Of a stretch of DNA of 64,000 nt, positions 34,801 through 44,850 are shown piece by piece. The translations under genes and the position numbers were made by a program. The notes beneath the pieces were generated by a model that worked only from the letters and a program-made list of their open reading frames with translations, did no database searches and was not told the origin of the DNA. Positions within the stretch are counted from its first letter, which is position 1. Every line of letters starts with the position of its first letter. The stretch spans positions 12,025,760 to 12,089,759 of the forward strand of contig JAJEKV010000021.1 of the NCBI GenBank assembly GCA_021234155.1, given 5' to 3'. The DNA is from Isoetes taiwanensis (Eukaryota; Streptophyta; Lycopodiopsida; Isoetales; Isoetaceae).

Positions 34801-36000
34801 AGATGGCATACTATGCACAAAACCATATAAAACTGAAAGATAAAGATAGAGGTACTAAGCCCCAAACACTATAAATTGAGGGCCTCAGAGAATTGAAACA
34901 TCCATATAACATGAATGCAAGTCATTAACCATATTCACCCCTTTATGTTTCCAAAGAAAATACACATGAAAAAAGGCATCTCATGAAAAACATGCCAATT
35001 ATTAATCCCTAACTATACTCAAATGAATTAATGCCAGGAAATATGGATAGAAAAACAATAGCCTAAATCAAGTCGATATAATCGTTGAAAGAAGCAAACC
35101 TAGAACGGATACCTCACCTGGGACTCAACTTGTATAAAAACGCGATCAAACCCAAATGATGTATGATGATAAGGTAAACTCGACTTCGTGGAAAATAATC
35201 AGGCCGATGCAAGCGGAAGAGGCTTAAAAAGCTAAGCCTGAATGCGGTACTAACAACAGAGGCCCAATGCAAGACCTCCCCGGATCTAAGAAGCGCCCAA
35301 TCCTCTCCATTTGATGCGAAAAGGGACTCCTTCCAAAATGCCCAGCGTTCTTAGACAGAACCTCCGTCGCCATATTTGGATCTTGATCAGGCAGAATGTG
35401 ATCCCAAATATCCTGCGTAATTTCACGAGCCCTCTTTGTGCCTGCATCCTGGGTCAGCATAACAATCCCGTCAGTAAGATAAACTAGTCAGAAATCCGCA
35501 AGCTCAATAAAGGAGCCAGAGATTTGCCACTCTGAGATTAGAGCTTGGGAGGAGAAAGATTGATCAAGGAGACGCCCTGGCATGCTGGACGAAGATGAAA
35601 AAGCTGGGGATGGGCTTCTGCTTGGCATGCCGATTGCATAAAGCACCGTTAGTTTAGAACCAAAACGCAATGTCACTGCACAAGTCCAAGGTCTCGCCAA
35701 AACATGGCTGCACTCTGTATTCTTGGATGATCTATATGAGGGGACTCCAAGCCCCCTCGAACAAGCCCTGGATCAAATGAAACTACGAAGCAATATGAAA
35801 AACCAAGAGCATCAACTCACAAAATGCATCTTACATTCATTCAATCGATAAAACTCAAAACACCAATATGCATGCTTAGCATGTAGAACACCCTTCTCCA
35901 TATTCGAGGATCACTAAGAAAACAACCGCGAAACCAACATGCATGCATAGAAAGAGAAGAATAAAGCTTCCATTGTACCTGCTGCTACAGGATGCCTGCT
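31859..36000. other. Unit 2 body of element X, no gene recognised
   Basis: The plus strand is purine-rich (AGAA/AAAG runs), which creates many short minus-strand open frames with Leu/Phe/Ser-rich translations (for example near 32205-32540 and 33581-34148). None carries a known motif. I treat them as composition artefacts. Confidence 0.5.
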
Positions 36001-36270
36001 AAAAAGTTCTCTGGCACCTGCTACAATGCGCCCGCTAACAACCAAGTATGTACTTTTATGGCGAGAATCCAAGAGTTAGAATCGTGTAAGGAAGTGGAAA
36101 AGTGAGAAGAAAGACTAAAGGAGGGGCAGGGAAAAGAAGAGGGAAGCAATGGACAAGAAAAGAGATGCTGCTGTGAGAAGACGCCGATAACGAGCCCCAC
36201 GAAGGACGAGCAGATATATAGCTGCTCGTCCCATCCCAGAATAACGATCCGAGGGCTCGGATCGATGCCA

Positions 36271-36693
36271 TTATTTCAAAATAGATTACCTTCAGTCAGC
36301 ATAGGAGGTCGCATATCAGAGGAACTGTGGACTGGCATGCCCCAAGATTATAATAAATTTAAAGTATATGGATGTCTGACCTATGTTCATATTCCAGAAG
36401 AGTTGCGGACAAAGCTTGAAGATCGAGCAATGGAGGCATTCCTTGTTGGATACGATGAAAAAGCAAAAGTCTATCGATTGTATAATTCAGGATCAAAGAA
36501 GATATATGTTAGTAGAGATGTAACATTTGATGAATCGATATTATATAAGGATAGAAAACTCATAAAGGATGTTAAGAATAAGGAGAAGATTATTGATAAG
36601 AAGAAGATTATTGATAAGTATTCACAAGGTAAAGAAGAATCTAAGACTCGTGTGGATATAAATGGTGATAATGACATTGAAATTGGTAATTAG
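36271..36693 (+). pseudogene. Copia integrase C-terminal region
   Basis: The frame reads FQNRLPSVSIGGRISEELW, TGMPQDYNKFKVYGCLTYVH, IPEELRTKLEDRAMEAFLVG and VYRLYNSGSKKIYVSRDVTF, a classic Copia integrase end (YxxxKFKVFGC, LxxRxxxxxFxGY, SRDVxFDE). It is entered directly from the end of element X, so the catalytic DDE half is missing here. It ends with a stop at 36691-36693. Confidence 0.9.
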
Positions 36694-36885
36694 ATAAATG
36701 AGGAACCTATAGTTGACCAGGTGACATCCAACCACTTAGAAAATGCAAAAGTGAGGTTGAACGCTTAAAAGAAAATTTGCAAGTAGACGAGGAGTTGTAT
36801 GGTAGACATGAATCAGGTAAAAGTAGACGTCTACAAGCAGTTTTCTTACCAGATGATAATGTTCCTGCTCTTATGGCATTATTTG

Positions 36886-37319
36886 AACACAAACCATTAA
36901 CATTATTAACACAAACCATTGCATTTAACACATTTAAATTAAAATCCCCCTTAAACCCCCTTTGGTTTGGGTGCATATTCACACGGGGGGTTACTCCGGG
37001 CAACGAGAGCTGTCGGATGGGCATATTTGCCCTTTATTCCAAGATCTGGACCGTACATAACGATCCTCGTTTGTGGGGTATGCATGTACAAGTTTTTTGT
37101 ATACTGTATATTAAAGTTTGTAAAATACTATAAGGTTTGAGAGAATGTACTCAATGGTGTTAATTTTGTACATGTATTGTAAATTTTTTGGGGCTCTCGG
37201 CGCCCCACGTAACCCCCGTGTGAATATGCACCCAAACCAAAGGGGTTTAAGGGGGATTTTAATTTAAATGTGTTAAATGCAATGGTTTGTGTTAATAATG
37301 TTAATGGTAGTTGTGTGTT
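36886..37319. mobile_element. Fold-back MITE with about 130-bp inverted repeats
   Basis: The left arm (36886 to about 37017) and the right arm (about 37187-37319) are near-perfect inverted copies. Both contain CATTAACATTATTAACACAA, a GGGGGATTTTAATTT/AAATTAAAATCCCCC tract and a CACGGGGGTTAC-like tract. The arms are separated by about 170 bp. It would fold into one long hairpin and codes for nothing. No clear target-site duplication was found; Mutator-like or fold-back origin is possible. Confidence 0.8.
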
Positions 37320-39490
37320 GATTGCTATATTAAAAAATTTTTTGGGCCCTTCGGGCCCTAAGAAAGGCCTTCGAGCACTAAGGATAGCATATTTGCATGT
37401 GGACTTAATTACGAAGAAGCTTGATAAAAAAAAAACAACCATAATACATATTTAACTAAGATGATCATAATAATAATATGATAGAACAAACATATAACAA
37501 TTATTAGGATATATAATGGCTATGTAAGAGTTGAAGGCCTCCAGGAATCGAACCTGGGTTACTCCAAGGCCCATTAAAGATATATGCATGCCTATGGTGC
37601 ATGTTGCCACTAGCAATACACAAACATGTAATAATAAATATATATAAAGGAGCACACGATACATACTATTAAGTATTAAAAAGAAAGGTCCTCTAACAAT
37701 TCTTTTATAAGAAGGGATCTATTTGTCAAAAGGAAATTCATGCAATGAACTTGGTTGCAATATAAAAAAAGACTCCGGTGTGCACCAAACAAGCACAGAC
37801 TACAAAAACTAGAAACTAGTATTCCATATTCCCCAAATTCTTGGCACCAATCCTTCTTCCCATCGGATGGCGACGGGGAACTTAGCCGCTAGGAAGATGG
37901 CATCGGCAGCAATGTGGTGAGGTTTAAATCGCAGCAGAGCGATTACAGCAGACATCCCCTTACTAATCGCTTCATTCCGATTGTGCTAAAATTAAAGGAA
38001 AGAACTTCCTTCCTTTTACTTTGGTTGGACGCGACGCTAATAAGCGGTGAATTGCCCATCGCGGCAAATCAAATTACTTACCCGTCATTGAGAAAGTTCC
38101 ATGCCACTTGTGCTAGAGCAAACATTTTGGGCAATTTTGAACTTCTTGATAGTCGCAACCGGTGGTTTGTATGAATGATGAATATTCGGATCAAAGCCCA
38201 ATGTCGCCAGCACCAAGCGCCCCCAACAACAACGAGCTCACGTTGTGCATCATAAACCCCGATGAAATGCATCTAGATTAAACAGTGCAAAAGACTGAAA
38301 TGATACAACCCATAAGATCAAATAGACAACAGGTTATAAAACTTGACATGAAATACCTTACGCCACTTCATTCTCTCACAAGCGGCTAAATCTTTGTTGT
38401 TGTTTGGATCTCATATGACACAAGTATAACATCCTTTAGTTGTCTAGGTGTTTCTTCTTTGCCCGCCGTAAACATACGAGATAGTGGCGACCATCTACAA
38501 AATAAGGACAATAATGAAAAACGGTGCGTAGGTAGTATATGAAATTGGAATCATGAAACTCTAGAGTATACCGACATTGGAATAAGATCCGAACAAGATA
38601 TTGATGCCATTTCTTTTCGAACACAAGGAGTCCCACCTAATATCATTAGCTTGACTCTTCAAGATATAAACATATCGGATATTCAAACCCATAGAAACAA
38701 AGCTATACCGGATATTAGATAGTTGGAGTTAGGCTTCAAATAGAAGAAACTCGAGACCCGCCGGACTAACAACAAGATAATCCCGAATCAACATTTCGAT
38801 GTTGCCTTTGTTAAGGCAAATGATAAAGCTTCTCGACATTGCATCCCCTAATGCGATTCGGCCGTGCCGATGCATCCGCTAATGCCGCATCTGCTGTGTG
38901 CCTATCTGGCGTGCAATGCCCATTCAAAAAGTTTATCGCTTTAATGGATATGTATAGCATGATTTTATGGATTAGGTCTTGGTCTGATTCAAAATCGGCC
39001 ACAACCCGGAGGTGGATAGATACCATAATCCTTAGCAAGTGTTGTTGCCGCAGAAGGTTCTTTGGAAGCATAATTTGGACCGATTTCGATGGTTTTCCCA
39101 CAACCCATTGAAACACAAACCAAGCCCCATGTGCCTGCCACGGGACGAAGTTCGATGGTGTCCCGCCTTTGCCATCTATTTGCGAGATCCCATGAATTGC
39201 TGCAAAACCCCTTTCCTACACAAACCCTAGAGCAGAGATCGACATAAACCCTAAAGCAGAGATCCCCGATGCTTGCATCCTGTTCAAGAAATTAATACAA
39301 ATATAATTCTTTTGTGAATAGGAACTATATAATGCGCAACCATTGCAAAACCATAGCTAAAACGCCATTCAAATATAAAAATCCAATGTGCACTCTAGAT
39401 ATACTGATTAGTATGCCTCATGCAATACGCCCATGAAATCATATGAAAACCATGCCAAAAAGCGTATAAAATTACAAAAAAAACCCCCTG
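37320..39490. other. Unidentified DNA inside the Copia carcass
   Basis: This 2.2-kb segment separates Copia integrase from reverse transcriptase and is not Copia-like. It holds a GGGCCCTTCGGGCCC hairpin at about 37345-37360, a perfect tRNA T-arm-like motif near 37533-37557 and minus-strand frames (38078-38272, 38811-39116) that look gene-like but match no family I recognise. It may be one or more further insertions. Confidence 0.35.
37533..37615 (-). other. tRNA-like / SINE-head-like motif
   Basis: On the minus strand CCAGG-TTCGATT-CCTGG forms a perfect 5-bp T-arm with a 7-base loop containing a B-box consensus. A TAGTGGCAACATG A-box-like sequence lies about 60 nt upstream. The full cloverleaf is not apparent, so a SINE head or pseudo-tRNA is more likely than a tRNA gene. 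Confidence 0.35.
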
Positions 39491-39499
39491 TTATAATGC

Positions 39500-39613
39500 T
39501 ACATATTTGAACTTGGTATACCTAACAGTTTTGATGAAGCAATTAATGCAGAAGATGCAGAAAAATGGAAGCATGCAATGGACGATGAGATGCAATCATT
39601 CATTAGTAATAAA
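39500..39613 (+). pseudogene. Copia reverse transcriptase, N-terminal piece
   Basis: The frame reads SFDEAINAEDAEKWKHAMDD and EMQSFISNK, the conserved start of the Copia RT (EAxxxxxxxxWxxAMxxExxSxxxNxTW). It breaks exactly after AATAAA at 39613, where element Y begins, and continues in phase at 42469 with TYELVKRPEG. Confidence 0.9.
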
Positions 39614-42468
39614 TTTTGGTGAGAGACTTCGTCGAGGGGGAAAAATCGGCCGAGATAGATAGGCATATCTTTCATCACAGCAGTGTACAAACATTGTGAA
39701 AAAATATCTAAAGTGGAGGGTAGGGTAGTCGACCAATTCGACCTGACTACCCACTAATAATCATAAAGGGAACCTGCCATAGGAACAACCCAGGCCCCTG
39801 AAAGACAACGTAAAGTAAGAAAGGCAAATAGGAGGCAACGGCGAAAAAGTTTATCAACGGATGAAAAAACCCCTTTCGGTTTCGAGGAAAACCCTAATGA
39901 TAAACTTTTCGCCCGATGGCTCCCAAAGAAAAGCCCGGGTCGTCAAAGTTGATATCATTGAGAAAAAAAATCGAGGAAGCACAAGATGGAGGTCGCAATT
40001 CGGACGATTCCTCTCAAAATCTATGGGAGAGTCGAGAAAGAAATAGCCATGATCATTGAAAACTTAGGAGAAAAGAAAAACAAACGTAATGTATTAGACG
40101 TTAGAAAAGTAACTTAACAAAGTCGCCATAGGATGAGATGACCGAAAAGAAACAACATAAAAATAAGCAATTAACTCAAAAATAGAAGCCATCACCGCTC
40201 TGACTAAGCCTCCCAAGGGGCTGGTTCATGACAAATCACAATCCTCCAATAAGAGAAGGGCTGGTCACGCGAAGCCACGCCGACATAATATCATATCTTA
40301 AAACAACATAACCTCTCAAATACAGAGGGTTGGTCACGCCTTGAAGCCACGCCGATATGGAATCACAAATCAAAAATGAAAAAATATGAATGTAAACAAC
40401 TTAGGGTGGGGAGGGAGGGAACTAAGACCCAAAAACCGGCCGGAGAAGACGCCGATAATGGAGAAAAAGCCCAAGATCAGAGTATAAATAGTTTTCGTCT
40501 CTCCCCAAAATGGCGATCCGACGGTGTCAATCGCATGCATTTTGGTGAGAGACTCGTCCTGAGGGGGAAAACCGGCCGATCAAAAGAGAACTTCCATTTC
40601 AAAACGTAAAGGTGATCAAAGAGGGAGAGCATGTCAAGATCGGCACACAAGACATATGGCATATAACAATAGGCAAAATGGATATGCAGTTGAAGAAAAA
40701 GAGGAGCAAAAAAATATTAAAGACCAAAACATAAATATGAATAAAGCAACAATTCATTATTTAGAAATGCCTAAAGTTAGCTTATCCCTACCAAATGACT
40801 ATACTATATACGGGAACTACTTAAGGCGGTCTTGACTCCCAAACATACCCATAACAAAGGCACGAATAACATCACTATGCAATAACTAGGGAGCAGGCCA
40901 TTGAGATGCAACATGCTCATATCCGCAACAATGAGAGCACAAGATGACCACTCCATCAAGACACCAATGATAAATACTATGCTCATAAATGGCAAGTATG
41001 CAAGAAATCGACGAATAACCAAGCATGAAAACAAAAATCACATTGAATTATGGAATGGAAAATATCCACGTTCTAGAAAAAAAGAAAATTGCACCAAATG
41101 ACGTAAAGGGTTGGTGGGAACAATCACACAAAAGAAATGGTAATGGGTTTTCGCAAAAGAAATGGCAAGCAAAAGAAACGCGATGAATGAATTGACAAAA
41201 ACAATTTCCTACTCGGCCATCACCCCAAATACATAAAGTTAGAAAGTTATAGTAGTAGATGGAATTGAAAAGACTACCAAAAAACATAAAATCTCAAAAG
41301 AATACATAAACACAAAAACTCAAAAGAAATACAAATATGTTGAGAAGGATTCGAAGCCCTAACCATAAGTTTAACAAACAAGCATCCTAACCATATGGGA
41401 TTGAAAAGAACAATAAAAAACATAACAAAAAGAGACGAATACAAATACATTGAGAAGGATTCGAACCCCTAACTATATGTTTAACAAGCAAGCAGCCTAA
41501 CTATTGAACTACTAAAAGTCAATGCAATAAAATCGTTATTAAATTATTTAGCCTATTTGATAGTAAAGAAGAATGACTAAAAATGCCGTGGAAGCCGAAG
41601 AATAGCACATGCCGGAAGCGAGAATAGAAACAAAGAACAAAATCCGAATGCCGATTTATGAAAAACAGATGGATTTGGGGCAAGTACCAGTGCAACGGTA
41701 GGAGGCAAAGGGAAAATCGACAGGCATACTGGACACAGCAAAGAAATATACAGCACAATCTGAATCACTTCAAATAGAGATCCACAGGTAATTAGAACAT
41801 AAATATGCTACAAGTGTTGAGAATGAGGAGAATTTGAATTGAATAACTGATCAAACGATCTAAAAGAGCGCTTTTTGGATATTAGACATCTAGAAGGACA
41901 CAATGCTAGAAAATCCATAAAACACCGATGCCCGTACATGAACAAACAAGTGAAAAACTGAAAAAGCCCTATCGAGTATACAGTCAAGCAAGAAGGGGCA
42001 ATCACCGATTGACACAATCAAGAACAAAGTAATCAGGGGATGCCGATGCAAAAGAAAATTGATGTAGAATCAGAAAAAGCCATCCAGCTATGAAAATTGA
42101 TGCAGAACCGACATTAGTATACAATAAAAAAGGAAGATGTGAAAATCATAGAAGGAAAAGGAAGCTATGAAAAATGCTATGGAATAGCCATTACGCTATC
42201 TCGAGATAAGAATAGGTAGCCATTACTCCATCTCCAGTCTCCAGATAAGATCCGAATAAGTAGCCACGATCACGACAAAAAGAGGCAGGACAGTGACGGA
42301 TACGGTGAATTTCCATGGCCAAAGGTGTATGAGAAATTGACAAAGGGAAACTAAGACCCAAAAAAACTGCTGTGAGAAGACGCCGATAATGGAGAAAGAG
42401 CCCAAGACCGTATAAATAGCCTCGTCTCTCCCCAAAATGGCGATCCGACGGTGTCGAATCGCATGCAA
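39614..42468 (+). mobile_element. Hairpin-ended non-coding element Y, two head-to-tail units
   Basis: Unit 1 is 39614-40539 and unit 2 is 40540-42468. Both begin TTTTGGTGAGAGACT and end with a shared ~96-bp tract (40443-40539, 42374-42468) containing a GTATAAATAG TATA box. GTCTCTCCCCAAAATGG then lies about 35 bp before the end and is the inverse of the start. A CGATCCGAC/GTCGAATCG hairpin follows, and the element ends GCATGCA. Organisation and internal motifs (TTTCATCACAGCAG, the GGTTTCGAGGAAAACC hairpin) match element X although much of the sequence differs. The insertion splits the Copia RT between two codons with no target-site duplication: joining 39613 to 42469 restores the frame. Confidence 0.65.
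41337..41520 (-). repeat. Two tandem tRNA-like copies inside element Y
   Basis: Copies at about 41337-41400 and 41449-41520 share GAGAAGGATTCGAA followed by CCCTAAC and GTTTAACAAACAAGC-like stretches. Read on the minus strand each has an A-box-like GGTTAGG/AATAGTTAGG and a B-box GGTTCGAATCC (the first copy GGCTTCGAATCC). Spacing is about 112 bp. Confidence 0.5.
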
Positions 42469-42597
42469 CATATGAGCTAGTAAAGCGTCCTGAAGGGAAG
42501 AATATAGTTGGGAACAAATGGATTTTCAAAATAAAAAGAGGGCCAGATGGAAGCTTACAAAAGTATAAGGCTCGACTTGTTGCACAGGGCTTCTCAC
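42469..42597 (+). pseudogene. Copia reverse transcriptase, second piece
   Basis: TYELVKRPEGKNIVGNKWIF, KIKRGPDGSLQKYKARLVAQ and GFS: the conserved RT block ending KARLVAxGF. It is broken at 42597 by the 776-bp TIR element and resumes at 43382. Confidence 0.92.
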
Positions 42598-43373
42598 CAT
42601 GGAAAAAATTAGTGGCTATTAATAGCCAAATGGCAATTTTTTAGGGGTTCTAGACATTATGAAAGGAGCTTTCTTTTAAAAAAATACAAAATAGCCATAG
42701 CTAAAACAAGTATTTTAGTATTTTTTTAGGATTAGCCAAACTATTTTCCCCCTTTTCCTTAAAAAAAAAAGAGATTAGCCCTTTTTTATGTTACAATAAT
42801 TACATATTAAATTATTAATAGCCAAACAAAAATGAATTCCTATCATAGACTTTTACACATCCCCATCTACCATAATCAGTGATTCTAATTTTTCAAACTA
42901 TGCATCTTCAAAAAGGAATTGTAAGAGATGACCAATATCTCTCTAGATGCCCGAGTTGGTTGCATAATATTTTCCCTCAAGGGTTAGAGATAAGTGCAAT
43001 TTGATCGCCATATCTAGAAGGTGTCATTGCATTGAATGTTGTTCAGATCATGGATATTATAAGCTATGTTGTGAGCTTTTGTTAAAAGTTTTTTTAATAT
43101 TATTGTGTATTTCTTGATTGTTGATTATTATTTGTAATTGTAGCATATATATCTGAAGTTACAGAATTTACATTTTTTTCTTTTTCCAGTTAGAAAAAAT
43201 AGCCAAGTGAAAGTTTATAGTACTTAATTCAAAAGTTTCACCAAGTCCAAGTACATATAAATGTAATGGTAACAATAACTTTAGCCAAATGTATATCATA
43301 AAGTACTGTAAAATTTTGAAAAATAGCCAAACTATTTTTTATGGAAAAATATATAGCATGCTTAATTTTTTCC
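42598..43373. mobile_element. 776-bp non-coding TIR element in Copia RT
   Basis: Left end CATGGAAAAAATTAG and right end CTTAATTTTTTCC form short imperfect inverted repeats. Inner TAGCCAAA/TTTGGCTA motifs recur near both ends. The flanks CTTCTCAC (42590-42597) and CTGCTCAC (43374-43381) agree at 7 of 8 bases, consistent with an 8-bp target-site duplication and a hAT-type MITE. AT-rich, no long frame. Confidence 0.6.
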
Positions 43374-43381
43374 CTGCTCAC

Positions 43382-43533
43382 AGAAAAAAAGGTATAGATT
43401 ATGAGGAAACGTTTTCACCTATTGTTAAGATAACCAGTTTGAGGACTATTTTAGCATATGCAAATGCCAATGACCTAAGCTACATCATATGGATGTAAGC
43501 ACAACTTTTTTGAATGCAGATGTTGAGGAAGAA
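43382..43533 (+). pseudogene. Copia reverse transcriptase, third piece
   Basis: KKGIDYEETFSPIVKITSLR and TILAYANANDLSYIIWM, then a frame change and FLNADVEEE. This is the catalytic-region start of Copia RT (YxETFxPV, then MDVxTAFLNGxLEEE). The expected MDV is damaged by a premature stop after IIWM. The SINE tail begins right after EEE. Confidence 0.9.
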
Positions 43534-43642
43534 TAGAATAGAATAGAATAGTTTTTTAAACGTCCACGGAGACCAATAGGTCATGGGACCCATACAATGG
43601 GCTAGTACAATCATTACTACTAGGATTAAAAAACCCTGCCTC
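43534..43642 (-). repeat. SINE, minus orientation, (TTCTA)n tail
   Basis: Begins on the plus strand with TAGAATAGAATAGAATAG (the inverse of a TTCTA tail), then CGTCCACGGAGACCAATAGG and GGGACCCATACAATGGG, and ends GGATTAAAAAACCCTGCCTC. It interrupts Copia codons: GAGGAAGAA before it joins ATATATATGAAGCAG after it. The clean interruption makes this the best-bounded copy of the family, about 110 bp. Confidence 0.7.
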
Positions 43643-44735
43643 GAAATATATATGAAGCAGGCGCTAGGATATGAGCAAGGGAAAGACATGGTATGGAAAC
43701 TAAAAAAAGCAGTTTATAGACTAAGGTAGGCTCCAAGGCAATGGTATATGTGCATAGACAATCATCTAAGAAAGCAAAAGTTTGAAAAGCTAAAATCTGA
43801 CGGGAATTTTTATATCTTTCGCAATAATGATAAATTCTGCATAGTAGCTCTATATGTAGACGATTGCATAATGGCATCAAATGATGCAGATTGCCTAGAT
43901 CATTGCAAAACAATGTTAAAGAAAAAATTTAAAATGAAAGATCTAGGTGAACCTGGTTATTTCTTGGTATAGAAGTGCATAGAGAGAGAGAGAAGCTAGA
44001 AGAATGATTCTTACGCAAGCAAGAAATATTCAGGGCATTTTAGAAAGATTCAGAATGGATGCATGCAATCCAGCAAAAACACCCATGGTAGCTGGTACAA
44101 AATCAAGTAATGAGATGTGTCCAAAATCAGACTCTGAAAAGGCTTTTATGGAAAAGGTACCATTTAGTGAGCTTATTGATTGTTTGCTATATGTAGCTAA
44201 TTGTACACGTCCAGACATAGCTTATGCAGTTAATTTTCTAAGTCGGTTCCTAGACAATCCAGGTCAAGCACATTGGCTTGCATCAAACGAAAGTGCTTAG
44301 ATATTTGAAAAGAATTCTCAATGATGGACTAGTGTATAAGTGGAACAAGGATTCTAGCCCCGATTCTAAAAGCATATGCATTGGGCGGAGATATAGATTC
44401 TCGCAAATCCACCTCTGGATATGCTATATTAAAAGGAGCAGCTATATCATGGAGAAGTAAGAAACAATCTGGCTAAAAGGATTATTAGAAGAACTAGGAA
44501 TAACAAAAGCTAATACAGATTATACTCTGATAGCATGGGTAATGACCAAAACCCCAGAATGCATGAAAGAACAAAACATATTGAGCTACATATGCATTTT
44601 GTCGAGATCCGTTAGAAAAGGTCTAATATAGGTAATATATGTGCCAACTAATGATCAAATGGTCGACATTCTCACAAAAGCTTTGCCGGAGGACAAATGT
44701 GTCAAATTCAAGCTAAGGATTGGCATCAGTGTGAC
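43643..44735 (+). pseudogene. Copia reverse transcriptase and RNase H
   Basis: Blocks: EIYMKQALGYEQGKDMVWKL and KKAVYRLR*APRQWY; the catalytic ALYVDDCIMASND near 43846-43884; RPDIAYAVNFLSRFLDNPG near 44209-44265; RNase H motifs GGDIDSRKSTSGYAILKGAA then ISWRSKKQS (about 44377-44470); and TNDQMVDILTKALPEDKC near 44645-44698. Together they give the normal Copia order. Several stops and frameshifts (including one stop inside LRQAP) make it inactive. Confidence 0.9.
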
Positions 44736-44737
44736 AT

Positions 44738-44850
44738 GAAGGAGGAGTGAAGGTAATATCATGTCACAAAAAAAAAAAGGAAATATGCATGGCATGGCAT
44801 GTGGCTAACTATAACAAAGTGAACCAACATTAGCATGATTATAAATTGGA
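44738..44850 (+). repeat. Copia polypurine tract and probable 3' LTR start
   Basis: GAAGGAGGAG is followed by TGAAGGTAATATCATGTCAC at 44748, the expected position of a Copia 3' LTR after the RNase H end. No 5' partner LTR is present in the window, so the LTR end cannot be fixed. Confidence 0.45.

Larger units (their letters stand above)
30364..36270 (+). mobile_element. Hairpin-ended non-coding element X, two head-to-tail units
   Basis: Unit 1 is 30364-31787 and unit 2 is 31788-36270. Both begin TTCTGGGAAGGGACTCGC and end with the same 125 bp (31663-31787, 36146-36270). The start is the inverse of TCCCATCCCAGAA located about 40 bp before the end, so the terminal inverted repeats are asymmetric. 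The final bases form a perfect 9-bp stem, CGATCCGAG-GG-CTCGGATCG, six bases before the end (ATGCCA). A TATATA box sits in the loop of another stem (GACGAGCA...TGCTCGTC). No Rep/helicase or other protein is visible. The layout recalls Helitron2/Helentron-type rolling-circle elements, but that is inference. The right end abuts Copia integrase coding sequence. Confidence 0.6.
36271..44760 (+). mobile_element. Copia (Ty1) retrotransposon carcass with nested insertions
   Basis: Readable Copia blocks in order: integrase C-terminus (36271-36693), start of reverse transcriptase (about 39500-39613), RT continued (42469-42597), RT (43382-43533), RT through RNase H (43643-44735), and a polypurine tract with probable LTR start (44738-44760). 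Insertions separate them: MITE 36886-37319, unknown DNA to about 39490, element Y 39614-42468, a TIR element 42598-43373 and a SINE 43534-43642. The gag and 5' LTR are not seen; element X replaces or displaces the upstream side. Confidence 0.8.

Noticed and set aside
36777-37133. 118-codon frame and its partner at 37128-37442 as genes
   Set aside because: Both are produced by the inverted arms of the fold-back MITE, which translate to the same residues on opposite strands.
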